Positions 38,929-47,890 of a stretch of 64,000 nt of DNA are shown here, in pieces. The notes beneath the pieces were generated by a model. That model was given only the letters and a program-made list of their open reading frames with translations, had not been told where the DNA came from and ran no database searches. Each line of letters starts with the position of its first letter. The first letter of the stretch is position 1. The position numbers and the translations under genes are program-made. The stretch is from Mycolicibacterium sp. P9-64 (lineage in GTDB: Bacteria; Actinomycetota; Actinomycetes; Mycobacteriales; Mycobacteriaceae), in assembly GCF_008329605.1 (NCBI RefSeq), contig NZ_NPKO01000006.1, forward strand, positions 62,001-126,000. The letters are read 5' to 3'.

Positions 38929-40167
38929 ATGCCCGCAGCCCACACAGCAGTCGTCATCGGTGGCGGCATCGCAGGCCCAGTTGCGGCGACCGCGCTCACC
39001 ATGGCTGGTATCGACACCACCATCTACGAGGCCAGGCCCGCAGATCCCTCGGCCGCGAGCGGAATCGGCGGATCGCTTGCATTGGAGCCCAACGGACTTG
39101 CCGCCCTTCGGATCATCGACGCCGCCGACGACGTCCGCGCCGCGGCCATCCCGATCACCCGGTCCTACCTGTCGATTGCCAGCAAGCCGGGGCGCGAGAT
39201 GCCGGGGCCGCAGAATCTCCCGCCGCGTCAGCTGATCGATCGCGGGGTGCTGCATGGCATTCTGGCCGAGCGTGCACGGCGAGCAGGGGTGCGAATCGAG
39301 CACGACAAGAAGCTGATCGGCGTCGACGAGGGCGCCGATGGCGTGACCGCGAACTTCGCCGATGGCAGCTGCGCCGCCGCCGACGTGCTGATCGGCGCCG
39401 ACGGAGTGCACTCGGCGGTGCGCGGTCTCATCGACCCGGGCGCACCCGGTGCGCGCTACCTCAACCTGCTCGGGTTCGAGGGTCTGGTGGACGGCGATGG
39501 TGAGCGCATCACCGACCTCGCACCGGGTTCGATGACGTTTGCGTTCGGCAAACGGGCGTACTACCTGTACTGGGTGCGTCCCGACGGCCGCATCGGGTGG
39601 GGCGTCAATCTGCCGTCGCCGCAATACCTCAGCCTGCGCGAGGCCCGCGCCATCCCCGCCGATGAGTGGCTGAAGGCCCTGCGCGAGACCTACGCCGGCG
39701 ACGCCCCCGGGGGATGGCTGGCCGAGCGGACCACCAGCGAAACCCTGCAGGCAGTCGGTGCGCTGCACATCATGCCGTCGGTGCCGCACTGGTATCGCGA
39801 TCGCATGGTGCTCGTCGGCGACTCGGTTCACGCGCCGTCCAACAGCACTGGGCAGGGCGCTTCGCTGGCGATGGAGAGCGCGATCCAGTTGGCCCGCTGC
39901 CTACGCGATCTACCCGACTTGCCCTCGGCCTTCGCGACATACGAAGGCGTGCGCCGAACACGAGTGGAGAAGATCGCCGCCCGCGGTGCACGGGTCAGCC
40001 ACGCGAAGGCACCAGGGCCGGTGGCGCAGCGGATGATGCGGGTGATGATCCCGCTGATGCTGAAGGCCATGAACGTCGAGAAGACGATGGACGAGGAGCA
40101 GCGCTACACCATCGACTGGGACGCGCCCGCCGACGGCCCCGCCGTGTCGCCGCGTATCACCACCTAA
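38929..40167 (+). CDS. FAD-dependent aromatic/xenobiotic monooxygenase
   Basis: 412 residues. An N-terminal FAD Rossmann motif 'AVVIGGGIAGPVAATALTMAGIDTTIYEARP' (GxGxxG at 11-16), the middle 'VLIGADGVHSAVRGLI' (DG motif) and 'RMVLVGDSVHAPSNSTGQGASLAMESAIQLARCL' (GD motif) identify a group-A flavoprotein hydroxylase, similar in layout to TetX-like drug-modifying monooxygenases. It hydroxylates a ring compound with NAD(P)H and O2. Co-transcription with PadR suggests inducible detoxification. Confidence 0.88.
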   Translation: MPAAHTAVVIGGGIAGPVAATALTMAGIDTTIYEARPADPSAASGIGGSLALEPNGLAALRIIDAADDVRAAAIPITRSYLSIASKPGREMPGPQNLPPRQLIDRGVLHGILAERARRAGVRIEHDKKLIGVDEGADGVTANFADGSCAAADVLIGADGVHSAVRGLIDPGAPGARYLNLLGFEGLVDGDGERITDLAPGSMTFAFGKRAYYLYWVRPDGRIGWGVNLPSPQYLSLREARAIPADEWLKALRETYAGDAPGGWLAERTTSETLQAVGALHIMPSVPHWYRDRMVLVGDSVHAPSNSTGQGASLAMESAIQLARCLRDLPDLPSAFATYEGVRRTRVEKIAARGARVSHAKAPGPVAQRMMRVMIPLMLKAMNVEKTMDEEQRYTIDWDAPADGPAVSPRITT

Positions 40168-40225
40168 ATCTCAGCGTCGGTACTGTCGGAGCGGGAGTCT
40201 GTGAATCACCCAAAGGAGGACGCGC

Positions 40226-41695
40226 GTGTCCACGGCAGCGGCGTCGGCCGGCAGGCGATCATCGCGCCGAACCCATGTCGACTCGAGGCTTTGCCGTCGT
40301 CGTCTGTCGTCTTCGTTGCTGGTGGCTCTGATCTTGCTTGTGAGCGCCCCCTTTTCGCTCGCACGAGCCGACGGCGTGGCGTCCGACACCGACGTCCACG
40401 TCGCGCAAACGCTGGGCGGCCGAGAGCTGACGGTGACGATCCGGCGGGTGGGTCCGGTGCTTGGCCCGCTGCACGTCGACGTGACTACGCACGCGGGTGA
40501 CACCCCAGGAACGCTGCGACTGACGGCTACGGCGGCGGACGCGGCCACCAGCAAGGGGGACGTGGTCCTCGGGGCGACGCCCGGCATCTACTCGACGACG
40601 CTCGACGTCGACCGGGCAGGTCCGTGGGAGTTGCTGCTCGACGACGGCACCACGGTGGCCCGCATCCCGTTCCTGGTCCCGGCTCAAGTGACCCCGCCGT
40701 GGAAGAAGGCCAGCGACTATGGCTTCTTCGCGGCCGGGGCGCTGCTGATCGTCTCGCTCGGGGTCACTCTGCGATCGCGCCGAAGCTGGGTGGCATTGGT
40801 GCCGGCGACCGCCATGGTCGTCGCGTTGGCTGTCGCGGTCACCGGGGCCGTGCTGTCCGCCTACTCGCCACCGCCGCCGCAGCCAGGTCACGACCTGGAC
40901 CCCACGATCGAGAACATCCGGGACCCCTACGCCCGGATCGCGGCGAATTCACTGACCCCGAACGACTATTCGCGACCACCGGTGAACCTGGCGGTGGCCA
41001 CCACCACGCCACGGGGCGGCGCCACGACGCTGCAGTTGAGCATGATCGACTCCGCCACCGGGCGTCCCGTTGACGACCTGCTGATCCATCACGGCGCGCT
41101 GGTCCATCTCATCGTGGTGTCGCCGTCAGGCGCCATGTTCCACCTGCATCCAGTGCGCGTCGCCCCCGGCCAGTACGAGGTGCAACTCGAGCAAGGCCAA
41201 CGCGGCACGTACGCGATGGCCGCCGAGATCGCTCGCCGCGGCGGCGGGATCCAGCTCCTGCGCGCCTCGGTCGACGCCAACGCCCCGCTCCCGCAGGCAT
41301 CTGCGCCTCCCGCGGCACCGTCGCCAGCGCAGATCGACACCACGGTGGCGCCGGCCGGTAGCCCCAGCGTCATCCGCGCCCGATTCGGTGACTCGGCCGA
41401 TCTGCAACCGTGGCTCGGGATGGCCGGGCACATGATGGTGGTCGGTCCGCTGCCCGACATACCTGATGTCGGTAAAGCAGCAGTGGCGGCGCCGATTTGG
41501 TCGCATGCGCACGCCATGGTGCCTGCCGCGCCGGGTTCGGCGGGCGGGCAACCCGACGAATCGGTGGCCCGCTATGGACCCGAGATCGACTTCACCTACA
41601 CCTTCGCACTTCCCGGCCGCTACAGGGTGTGGGTGCAGGCCGAACGCGACTACACCATCCTGACCGCACCAACCGAAGTGGAGGTTCCACGTTGA
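40226..41695 (+). CDS. Exported/membrane protein with His/Met metal-binding motifs
   Basis: 489 residues. A basic start and signal/anchor helix (about 28-47, 'SSLLVALILLVSAPFSLARA'), an exported beta domain, then two helices ('YGFFAAGALLIVSLGVTL', 'SWVALVPATAMVVALAVAVTGAVLSAY'). The C-terminal exported part has two His-rich elements, 'LIHHGALVHLIVVSPSGAMFHLHPV' and 'LGMAGHMMVVGPLP...WSHAHAMVP', plus a 'FTYTFALPGRYRVWVQ' strand. This repeat pattern is typical of copper-handling exported proteins. It is first of four tightly packed genes, with its stop overlapping the next ATG by one base. Metal specificity is inferred. Confidence 0.6.
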   Translation: MSTAAASAGRRSSRRTHVDSRLCRRRLSSSLLVALILLVSAPFSLARADGVASDTDVHVAQTLGGRELTVTIRRVGPVLGPLHVDVTTHAGDTPGTLRLTATAADAATSKGDVVLGATPGIYSTTLDVDRAGPWELLLDDGTTVARIPFLVPAQVTPPWKKASDYGFFAAGALLIVSLGVTLRSRRSWVALVPATAMVVALAVAVTGAVLSAYSPPPPQPGHDLDPTIENIRDPYARIAANSLTPNDYSRPPVNLAVATTTPRGGATTLQLSMIDSATGRPVDDLLIHHGALVHLIVVSPSGAMFHLHPVRVAPGQYEVQLEQGQRGTYAMAAEIARRGGGIQLLRASVDANAPLPQASAPPAAPSPAQIDTTVAPAGSPSVIRARFGDSADLQPWLGMAGHMMVVGPLPDIPDVGKAAVAAPIWSHAHAMVPAAPGSAGGQPDESVARYGPEIDFTYTFALPGRYRVWVQAERDYTILTAPTEVEVPR

Positions 41696-42102
41696 TGATT
41701 CGTCCGCGTCTGCTCGTCACGGTCGTGATCGCCATTGCGGTGATCGGGGTGGCGGCCTGGTTCCTGTGGCCGACGGCCAAGGACACGACGACGTCGGCCG
41801 CAACCGCAGGTCCCTACCTCGTCCGACTCGATGGCGAAGCCCCCAAGGTCGGCGTCAACACCCTCGTCGTCGAGATCTCCGGAAACGGAGGTCAACCGCC
41901 GCCGCCGGATTCGGTGACATTCGAACCCGTCATGCCTCAAATGGGCCATGCAACAAGGCCTGTCGTGGCCGCCGAGGATGGCGCTGGTCGCTATCGCGGC
42001 GACGTGGACCTGTCGATGGCCGGACAATGGGAGATCACGGTGCGGATCTCGGCATCCGACCAGGTTCACCAAGCAGTTCTGAACGTCACCACCAGCGGCT
42101 GA
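41695..42102 (+). CDS. YtkA/FixH-like exported protein with MPxMGH motif
   Basis: 135 residues: an N-terminal membrane anchor (7-27) and one beta-sandwich domain of YtkA/FixH type. 'NTLVVEISGNGG', then 'VTFEPVMPQMGHATRPVVAAEDGAGRYRGDVDLSMAGQWEITVRIS' contains MPQMGH, the Met/His motif of copper-related YtkA-like domains. The ATG (41695-41697) shares one base with the previous stop (TGATG). It likely receives or delivers a metal ion, probably copper, outside the membrane with its operon partners. Confidence 0.7.
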   Translation: MIRPRLLVTVVIAIAVIGVAAWFLWPTAKDTTTSAATAGPYLVRLDGEAPKVGVNTLVVEISGNGGQPPPPDSVTFEPVMPQMGHATRPVVAAEDGAGRYRGDVDLSMAGQWEITVRISASDQVHQAVLNVTTSG

Positions 42103-42124
42103 TCATCAACGAGGGGAGAACGGC

Positions 42125-43270
42125 ATGACGACTGCGAACGAGGCCGAACGCCAAGAGGTGGGCCCGCCTGTCAAGGATGGCGATGGACGGCTGCCTGCGC
42201 TGATCATGCTCGCCGGAACGCTGATCTCGTTGTCGGGGCTGGCATGGGACATCGGCTGGCACACCGACGTTGGTCCGGACAGCTTCTTCACCCTGCCGCA
42301 CTTGTTCGTCTACTCGGGTGGCGCGATCGCCGGGCTGACCAGTTTGGTGATGGTGCTGCGGGCGACCTCGGCACAGCGCCGTGGCGTCGAGCCGGACCCG
42401 GCCGTCGGTGGGCGGGCGTTCAAGGTGCTCGGCGTGTTCGCCGCCCCGATCGGTTACCTGATCGGCGGCATCGCGGCGGCGTCGTTCCTGGTGTACGGGT
42501 TGTGGGACGAGTGGTGGCACGGTCTGTACGGCTTCGACGTCACCATCGCCTCACCGCCACACCAAGGCTGGCTGAACTCGATCTGCATGACGATCATGGG
42601 CACCGCGATCGTGTTTGCAGCGGCCCGCGAACATCGTTGGGGCCGTTACGGTTTGATGACCGCGCTGGCGTGCTTCGGATCGTACTTCACCATCACCAGC
42701 AGCGCGCTCGGCGACGTCACCATTGGCTCCCAGGTCAACTGGGTCGGGGTGGCCTGGGTGGTCATCCCGATCGCGTGCGTCCTGCTGGGTGCCCGGGTCC
42801 TTCCCAAGGGCGGTGCGCTGGGCACGGGAGTGATCAACCTCGTCGTGAACCTGGTGATTTGGAACTTCGCGAACTGGGCGGTGGTCTGGTACGCCGACGT
42901 TCAGCACCTGGCACTTCGCGACTTCAGTGAGGTCGGCTTCCCCGTCGACCGCCTCGTGCTCCCTGCTGCCGTGCTCGTGTTCGGCGTCGTCGTCGAACTG
43001 TTGCTGCGCTGGCGCGAGGCCAACGCGTGGCTGCTCGGCCTCTACGGGGGTGTCGGTGCCGCAGTGATCATGTGGTGGGTCACCGCGCAGTTCGGCAGTG
43101 GCGACGATGGACCGTACGGCGGCGAGTCGTCCAACGGCCTGGTGCTCACCTGCGTCGCTGCCCTGGTGCTCGGAGCCTTGATCAGCATGGCGATCTGGCG
43201 GCTCGGTTACGCTCTGCGGCTTGCGAACACGCGGCGCACCGACACGTCCGACGCGGCGGTGGCAGCATGA
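42125..43270 (+). CDS. Polytopic membrane protein with paired WH...PH motifs
   Basis: 381 residues, ATG after GAGGGGAG, about nine or ten membrane helices. Two similar elements stand out at helix ends: 'WDIGWHTDVGPDSFFTLPHLFVY' (about 39-61) and 'LWDEWWHGLYGFDVTIASPPHQGW' (about 127-150). Both have the pattern W-H, an acidic residue, then P-H about ten residues later. Such paired His/Asp sites in membrane helices suggest a metal site. I do not recognise a characterised family. It is third in the operon and overlaps the fourth gene as ATGA. Confidence 0.5.
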   Translation: MTTANEAERQEVGPPVKDGDGRLPALIMLAGTLISLSGLAWDIGWHTDVGPDSFFTLPHLFVYSGGAIAGLTSLVMVLRATSAQRRGVEPDPAVGGRAFKVLGVFAAPIGYLIGGIAAASFLVYGLWDEWWHGLYGFDVTIASPPHQGWLNSICMTIMGTAIVFAAAREHRWGRYGLMTALACFGSYFTITSSALGDVTIGSQVNWVGVAWVVIPIACVLLGARVLPKGGALGTGVINLVVNLVIWNFANWAVVWYADVQHLALRDFSEVGFPVDRLVLPAAVLVFGVVVELLLRWREANAWLLGLYGGVGAAVIMWWVTAQFGSGDDGPYGGESSNGLVLTCVAALVLGALISMAIWRLGYALRLANTRRTDTSDAAVAA

Positions 43271-43806
43271 CGATCCTCAGCAAGGTTCGATCGGCGATCG
43301 CGCTGGTGGGCGCCGCGCTGGCACTGTCGATCGGTGTCGCACCGACGGCTGCAGCCGATCCGCTGGACTACGTCGTGCACACCGAGCACGTCCAAGTCGG
43401 GCCCTACTCGATGAAGGTCGGTTTCACCGTCTGGCCCATCCGTGCCATGCAGTCACTGGACTTCACGTTCGAACCCGAAGGCGGCATCGCCGACAAGTCG
43501 GGCACGATCACCGAGATCGCACCCGACGGCAGATCCCACACCCACGAGTTGTCCCGGCATCCGCGCAACCGCAGCATCTGGGGTCTCGACGTGCGCTCAC
43601 TCGACGCCGCGGGGACGTGGGCACTCCGATTCGAGATCGAAGGACCGCGGGGACCGGGCACCGGCGAGCTGACCATCGACGTGCTCAAGCAACCCGGACC
43701 ACCGCTCCCGTTGAGCTGGGCGATCGGATTGATTCCGCTCGGCCTTGCGGTGGCGTTCTACGTCGCGGTGTGGGTGCGTACCGGGTCACCGAACACGCGG
43801 CAGTGA
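43267..43806 (+). CDS. Exported C-terminally anchored protein of the copper-like operon
   Basis: 179 residues: a signal peptide (about 1-29, ending TAAADP), an exported beta domain ('YVVHTEHVQVGPYSMKVGFTVWPIRAMQSLDFTFEPEGGIADKSGTITEIAPDGR') and one C-terminal helix ('LSWAIGLIPLGLAVAFYVAVWV'). The layout resembles CopC/YcnI-like copper proteins, but the classical N-terminal His ligand is not evident; His-x-x-His (HTEH) near the mature start is a candidate. The ATG overlaps the previous stop by four bases. Confidence 0.55.
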   Translation: MTILSKVRSAIALVGAALALSIGVAPTAAADPLDYVVHTEHVQVGPYSMKVGFTVWPIRAMQSLDFTFEPEGGIADKSGTITEIAPDGRSHTHELSRHPRNRSIWGLDVRSLDAAGTWALRFEIEGPRGPGTGELTIDVLKQPGPPLPLSWAIGLIPLGLAVAFYVAVWVRTGSPNTRQ

Positions 43807-43815
43807 CGCGCGAGT

Positions 43816-44313
43816 TCAAGCCTGCTTGGCGAAGTACTTCTTGCCGTCGGCCACCGTCCGGCTGAAGGCGAACTTCAGCACCGGGCTGAGCGCCTTCAAC
43901 GGCAAGGCGAAAACGCTCTTCGGCTCGATCGCGATGGTCCACGTGAACAGCGTGCCGTCGCCGTCGGCCTCGACGCCGTAATCCTCGACGAAGTGCTTGA
44001 ACAAGGGAACGCTCGCCTCGTAGACGGCGAAGGAGTAGCCGCGACCCTCCTCCCAGCGGAAGAAGCGCTCCCGCATGCGGGGCGCCCCGCCGACCAAGAC
44101 CACCTCGCGGGTGGTGTCGACGGCGAAGGGACGGGGGGACAGCCAGTTCACCGACTTGACGGACGGGCCCCACGCCGCCAACGAGTCATCGGAGGCCAAT
44201 GACTCCCACACCCGCTCCGGCGACGCCGCGAAGTGCTCCCGGTAGCGGTACACGTGTGGAGCAGAGACGAGAACACCGGCATCGGACGGCTCCAGCGGGT
44301 ACCAACGCGTCAT
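43816..44313 (-). CDS. SRPBCC-fold protein
   Basis: 165 residues from the ATG at 44311-44313. 'YRYREHFAASPERVWESLASDDSLAAWGPSVKSVNWLSPRPFAVDTTREVVLVGGAPRMRERFFRWEEGRGYSF' is a polyketide-cyclase/START-like (SRPBCC) beginning, and the rest continues the sheet and long C-terminal helix ('ALPLKALSPVLKFAFSRTVADGKKYFAKQA'). This family binds hydrophobic ligands in a cavity and its members range widely in role; none is assigned here. Confidence 0.75.
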   Translation of the reverse strand: MTRWYPLEPSDAGVLVSAPHVYRYREHFAASPERVWESLASDDSLAAWGPSVKSVNWLSPRPFAVDTTREVVLVGGAPRMRERFFRWEEGRGYSFAVYEASVPLFKHFVEDYGVEADGDGTLFTWTIAIEPKSVFALPLKALSPVLKFAFSRTVADGKKYFAKQA

Positions 44314-44505
44314 GTTGGCAGCATGCCAAACCGGGCGCCGATCCGATACTTGGATCAGTGCAGAGCGCACTTCGCCTCGGCCAGATCGTCGGAGGCGAGG
44401 ACCATCGATCGCGATGACGCACTCCGTTCCGTGCGCCATCAACGGCATCGGAGATGAGCGCCACGGTGCTAGGAAACGAGCGCGCGACGTGGCACCATCG
44501 CGCAG

Positions 44506-44937
44506 ATGAGCACCGGTCCCGACCCGCAGCGCCTGCGCGACCTCGCGCTGCTGCGCCGCGTTCGCGACCGGATGGATCGGGAGTACGCGCAGCCGCTGGA
44601 CGTCGAGGCGCTCGCCCGCGGGGTGAACATGTCGGCCGGCCACTTCTCCCGCCAGTTCAAGCTCGCGTACGGGGAGTCGCCGTACTCGTACCTGATGACA
44701 CGGCGCATCGAGCGTGCGATGGCGCTGCTGCGGCTCGGCGACCTCTCCGTCACCGAGATCTGCTTCGCGGTCGGTTGTTCGTCACTCGGCACCTTCAGCA
44801 CCCGCTTCACCGAACTGGTCGGGGTGCCGCCGAGCACGTACCGAAGCCAGGCGGCAGAGGAGACGGCGGGCATACCGCCGTGTGTGGCCAAGCAAGTCAC
44901 CAGACCGATCAGGAATCGAGAAGCGTCGGTCTCCTAG
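44506..44937 (+). CDS. AraC-family transcriptional regulator (HTH domain only)
   Basis: 143 residues, almost entirely the double HTH: 'LDVEALARGVNMSAGHFSRQFKLAYGESPYSYLMTRRIERAMALLRLGDLSVTEICFAVGCSSLGTFSTRFTELVGVPPSTYR'. It lacks a separate ligand domain, like MarA/SoxS types. A VOC-fold gene follows 20 bases downstream, a common actinobacterial pairing, suggesting that it activates that gene. Confidence 0.88.
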   Translation: MSTGPDPQRLRDLALLRRVRDRMDREYAQPLDVEALARGVNMSAGHFSRQFKLAYGESPYSYLMTRRIERAMALLRLGDLSVTEICFAVGCSSLGTFSTRFTELVGVPPSTYRSQAAEETAGIPPCVAKQVTRPIRNREASVS

Positions 44938-44957
44938 TCGCCGTTAGCGTGATCGAC

Positions 44958-45368
44958 ATGGACATCAGCATCAACAGCAGCTTCCTCCCACACACCGACC
45001 CCGAAGCGTCCCTGGCGTTCTACCGCGACGCGCTGGGATTCGAGGTCCGCAAGGACGTCGGATATCAAGACATGCGCTGGATCACGGTCGGTCCCGTCGG
45101 TCGGCCCGACATGAACATCGTGTTGACGCCGCCTGCCGCCGACCCCGGCATCACCGACGACGAGCGCGCCGTCATCGCCGAGATGATGGCCAAGGGCACC
45201 TACGCCAGCATCATGCTTGCCACCACCGACGTCGACGGTGTCTTCGAGAAGGTGCAGGCCACCGGTGCCGAAGTGATGTCCGAGCCGACCGATCAACCGT
45301 GGGGCTCCCGCGACTGCGCGTTCCGCGACCCCGCGGGCAACACGGTGCGCATCCAGGAGTTGAGCTGA
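44958..45368 (+). CDS. VOC (glyoxalase/bleomycin-resistance) family protein
   Basis: 136 residues from ATG 44958. Two beta-alpha-beta-beta-beta VOC modules are seen: 'SSFLPHTDPEASLAFYRDALGFEVRKDV' and 'ASIMLATTDVDGVFEKVQATGAEVMSEPTDQPWGSRDCAFRDPAGNTVRIQEL'. The C-terminal Glu in RIQEL and the initial region are usual metal-ligand places. Members are dioxygenases, isomerases or drug-binding proteins; this one's reaction is unknown. Confidence 0.82.
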   Translation: MDISINSSFLPHTDPEASLAFYRDALGFEVRKDVGYQDMRWITVGPVGRPDMNIVLTPPAADPGITDDERAVIAEMMAKGTYASIMLATTDVDGVFEKVQATGAEVMSEPTDQPWGSRDCAFRDPAGNTVRIQELS

Positions 45369-45488
45369 GCAGTTCGCCGGCAATGGAAGAATCGGCCCGC
45401 GATGACGCCGTGAACGGCTCTGCGGTGCAGGTGCTCTTGGGCACCTGAGGACGTCACGTCGCCGGTCCGGAGCCGGGTACCCGAAGGG

Positions 45489-47888
45489 ATGCACGAAAAC
45501 ATGGCGAAGAGGACGGCCGCCGCGGCGCACCACGCCGACGGCCACGACCTGATCCGCGTGCACGGCGGGCGGGAGAACAATCTCAAGGACATCAGCGTCG
45601 AACTGCCCAAGCGCAGGCTGACGGTGTTCACCGGCGTCTCGGGATCGGGGAAGAGCTCGCTGGTGTTCGACACGATCGCCGCCGAGTCGCAGCGTCTGAT
45701 CAACGAGACCTACAGCGCGTTCGTCCAGGGTTTCATGCCGAATTTGGCGCGCCCCGACGTCGACGTACTGGAGGGTCTGACGACGGCGATCATCGTGGGG
45801 CAGGAGCGCATGGGAGCCGACCCCCGTTCCACCGTCGGGACGGCCACCGACACGGGCGCGATGCTGCGCATCCTGTTCAGCAGGCTCGGAAAGCCGCACA
45901 TCGGTTCGCCGCAGGCGTTCTCGTTCAACGTCGCCTCGATCAGCGGTGCAGGTGCGGTCACGATGGAGCGTGCGGGACGAACCGTGAAGGAGCGCCGTGA
46001 CTTCAACATCGTCGGCGGCATGTGCCCGCGCTGCGAGGGCCGCGGTTCGATCAACGACATCGACCTCACGGCGCTCTACGACGACACCAAGTCGATCAAC
46101 GAGGGTGCGCTGACCATCCCCGGTTTCAGCATGGAGGGTTGGTACGGCCGAATCTTCAACGGCTGCGCGTTCTTCGACTGCGACAAGCCGATCGCGAAGT
46201 TCACCAAGAAGGAACTCGATGCGCTGCTGTACAAGGACGCGACCAAGCTCAAGGTCGACGGCGTCAACCTCACCTATCTGGGGTTGATCCCGCAGATCAA
46301 GAAGTCCTTCCTGGCCAAGGACGTCGAGGCGATGCAGCCCCACATCCGCGCCTTCGTGGAGCGTGCCGTGACGTTCACCAAGTGCGCAGACTGCGACGGC
46401 ACCCGACTGTCCGACACGGCCCGGTCGTCGAAGATCAAGGGGCACAGCATCGCCGACGTCAGTGCCATGCAGATCAGCGATCTGGCCGCATGGGTCAGCG
46501 GGGTCGACGACAAGACGGTTGCGCCGCTGCTCGCGTCGTTGCGCCACACCCTCGACGCGTTCGTCGAGATCGGGCTGGGCTACCTGTCGCTCGAGCGCCC
46601 GGCTGGGACGCTGTCGGGCGGTGAGGCCCAGCGCGTCAAGATGATTCGCCACCTCGGATCGGCGTTGACCGACGTCACGTACGTGTTCGACGAACCCACG
46701 GTCGGGCTGCATCCGCATGACATCGCGCGCATGAACGAACTGCTGCTACAGCTGCGCGACAAGGGCAACACCGTGCTGGTCGTCGAGCACGAGCCGGAGG
46801 TGATCGCGATCGCCGATCACGTCGTCGACCTCGGTCCCGGTGCCGGGACTGCAGGCGGACAGATCGTGTTCGAAGGCACCGTGGACGGGCTGCGCAAGAG
46901 CGACACCACCACGGGCCGCCATTTCGACGACCGCGCGACCCTCAAGGACGAGGTGCGGTCCTCGTCGGAGGCGCTGAAAGTGCGTGGGGCGCAGACCCAC
47001 AACCTGCAGAACGTCGACGTCGACATCCCACTCGGCGTGCTGGTGGTAATGACGGGGGTCGCCGGATCTGGCAAGAGCTCGCTGATCGACGACTCGGTGG
47101 CAGGACAGGACGGCGTGGTGACGGTCGACCAGACGCCGATCCGCGGGTCGCGGCGGAGCAACCCGGCGACGTACACCGGTCTGCTCGACCCGATCCGCAA
47201 GGCGTTCGCGAAGGCCAATGGCGTGAAACCCGCGCTGTTCTCGTCCAACTCGGAGGGCGCCTGCCCGGCGTGCAACGGCGCAGGCGTCATCTTCACCGAG
47301 CTGGGTGTGATGGCGACCGTGGAATCGACCTGCGAGGAATGCGAGGGCAGACGGTTCCTGGCTTCGGTGCTCGAATACACGCTGGGTGGCAGGAACATTG
47401 CCGAGGTGCTGGCGATGTCGGTCGTCGATGCGCTGGAGTACTTCGGCGACGGCGAGGCCGCCACCCCGGCCGCCCACGAGATCCTCGAACGACTCGCCGA
47501 CGTCGGCCTCGCCTACCTGTCTCTCGGTCAGCCGCTCACCACGCTGTCCGGGGGTGAGCGGCAACGGCTCAAGCTCGCCACCCAGCTGGGCAAGGGCGGC
47601 GCAGACAAGGCCGACGTGATCGTCCTCGACGAGCCGACCAGTGGCCTTCACCTTGCCGACGTCGACAAGCTGCTCGGTCTGTTGGACCGGCTCGTCGACT
47701 CGGGCAAGTCGGTGATCGTCATCGAGCACCACCAGGCCGTGATGGCGCACGCCGATTGGATCATCGACCTCGGCCCCGGCGCCGGCCACGACGGCGGGCG
47801 GGTCGTCTTCGAGGGCACGCCCGCCGACATCGTGGCCGCGAAGTCCACCGTCACGGGTGAACACCTTGCGGCCTACGTCGGCGCCTGA
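45489..47888 (+). CDS. Short UvrA-like ATP-binding cassette protein (class II UvrA)
   Basis: 799 residues; an ATG at 45501 (MAKRTAA) is an alternative start with better spacing to GAAGG. Two ABC units are present: Walker A 'GVSGSGKSSL' and 'GVAGSGKSSL', signatures 'LSGGEAQRVKM' and 'LSGGERQRLKL', and Walker B 'VFDEPTVGLHPHD' and 'VLDEPTSGLHLAD'. Zinc CxxC pairs are in 'CPRCEGRG', 'CADCDGTR', 'CPACNGAG' and 'CEECEGRR'. Its length is well below the roughly 950 residues of repair UvrA, as in class II proteins linked to drug or DNA-binding-compound resistance. Confidence 0.85.
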   Translation: MHENMAKRTAAAAHHADGHDLIRVHGGRENNLKDISVELPKRRLTVFTGVSGSGKSSLVFDTIAAESQRLINETYSAFVQGFMPNLARPDVDVLEGLTTAIIVGQERMGADPRSTVGTATDTGAMLRILFSRLGKPHIGSPQAFSFNVASISGAGAVTMERAGRTVKERRDFNIVGGMCPRCEGRGSINDIDLTALYDDTKSINEGALTIPGFSMEGWYGRIFNGCAFFDCDKPIAKFTKKELDALLYKDATKLKVDGVNLTYLGLIPQIKKSFLAKDVEAMQPHIRAFVERAVTFTKCADCDGTRLSDTARSSKIKGHSIADVSAMQISDLAAWVSGVDDKTVAPLLASLRHTLDAFVEIGLGYLSLERPAGTLSGGEAQRVKMIRHLGSALTDVTYVFDEPTVGLHPHDIARMNELLLQLRDKGNTVLVVEHEPEVIAIADHVVDLGPGAGTAGGQIVFEGTVDGLRKSDTTTGRHFDDRATLKDEVRSSSEALKVRGAQTHNLQNVDVDIPLGVLVVMTGVAGSGKSSLIDDSVAGQDGVVTVDQTPIRGSRRSNPATYTGLLDPIRKAFAKANGVKPALFSSNSEGACPACNGAGVIFTELGVMATVESTCEECEGRRFLASVLEYTLGGRNIAEVLAMSVVDALEYFGDGEAATPAAHEILERLADVGLAYLSLGQPLTTLSGGERQRLKLATQLGKGGADKADVIVLDEPTSGLHLADVDKLLGLLDRLVDSGKSVIVIEHHQAVMAHADWIIDLGPGAGHDGGRVVFEGTPADIVAAKSTVTGEHLAAYVGA

Positions 47889-47890
47889 GA

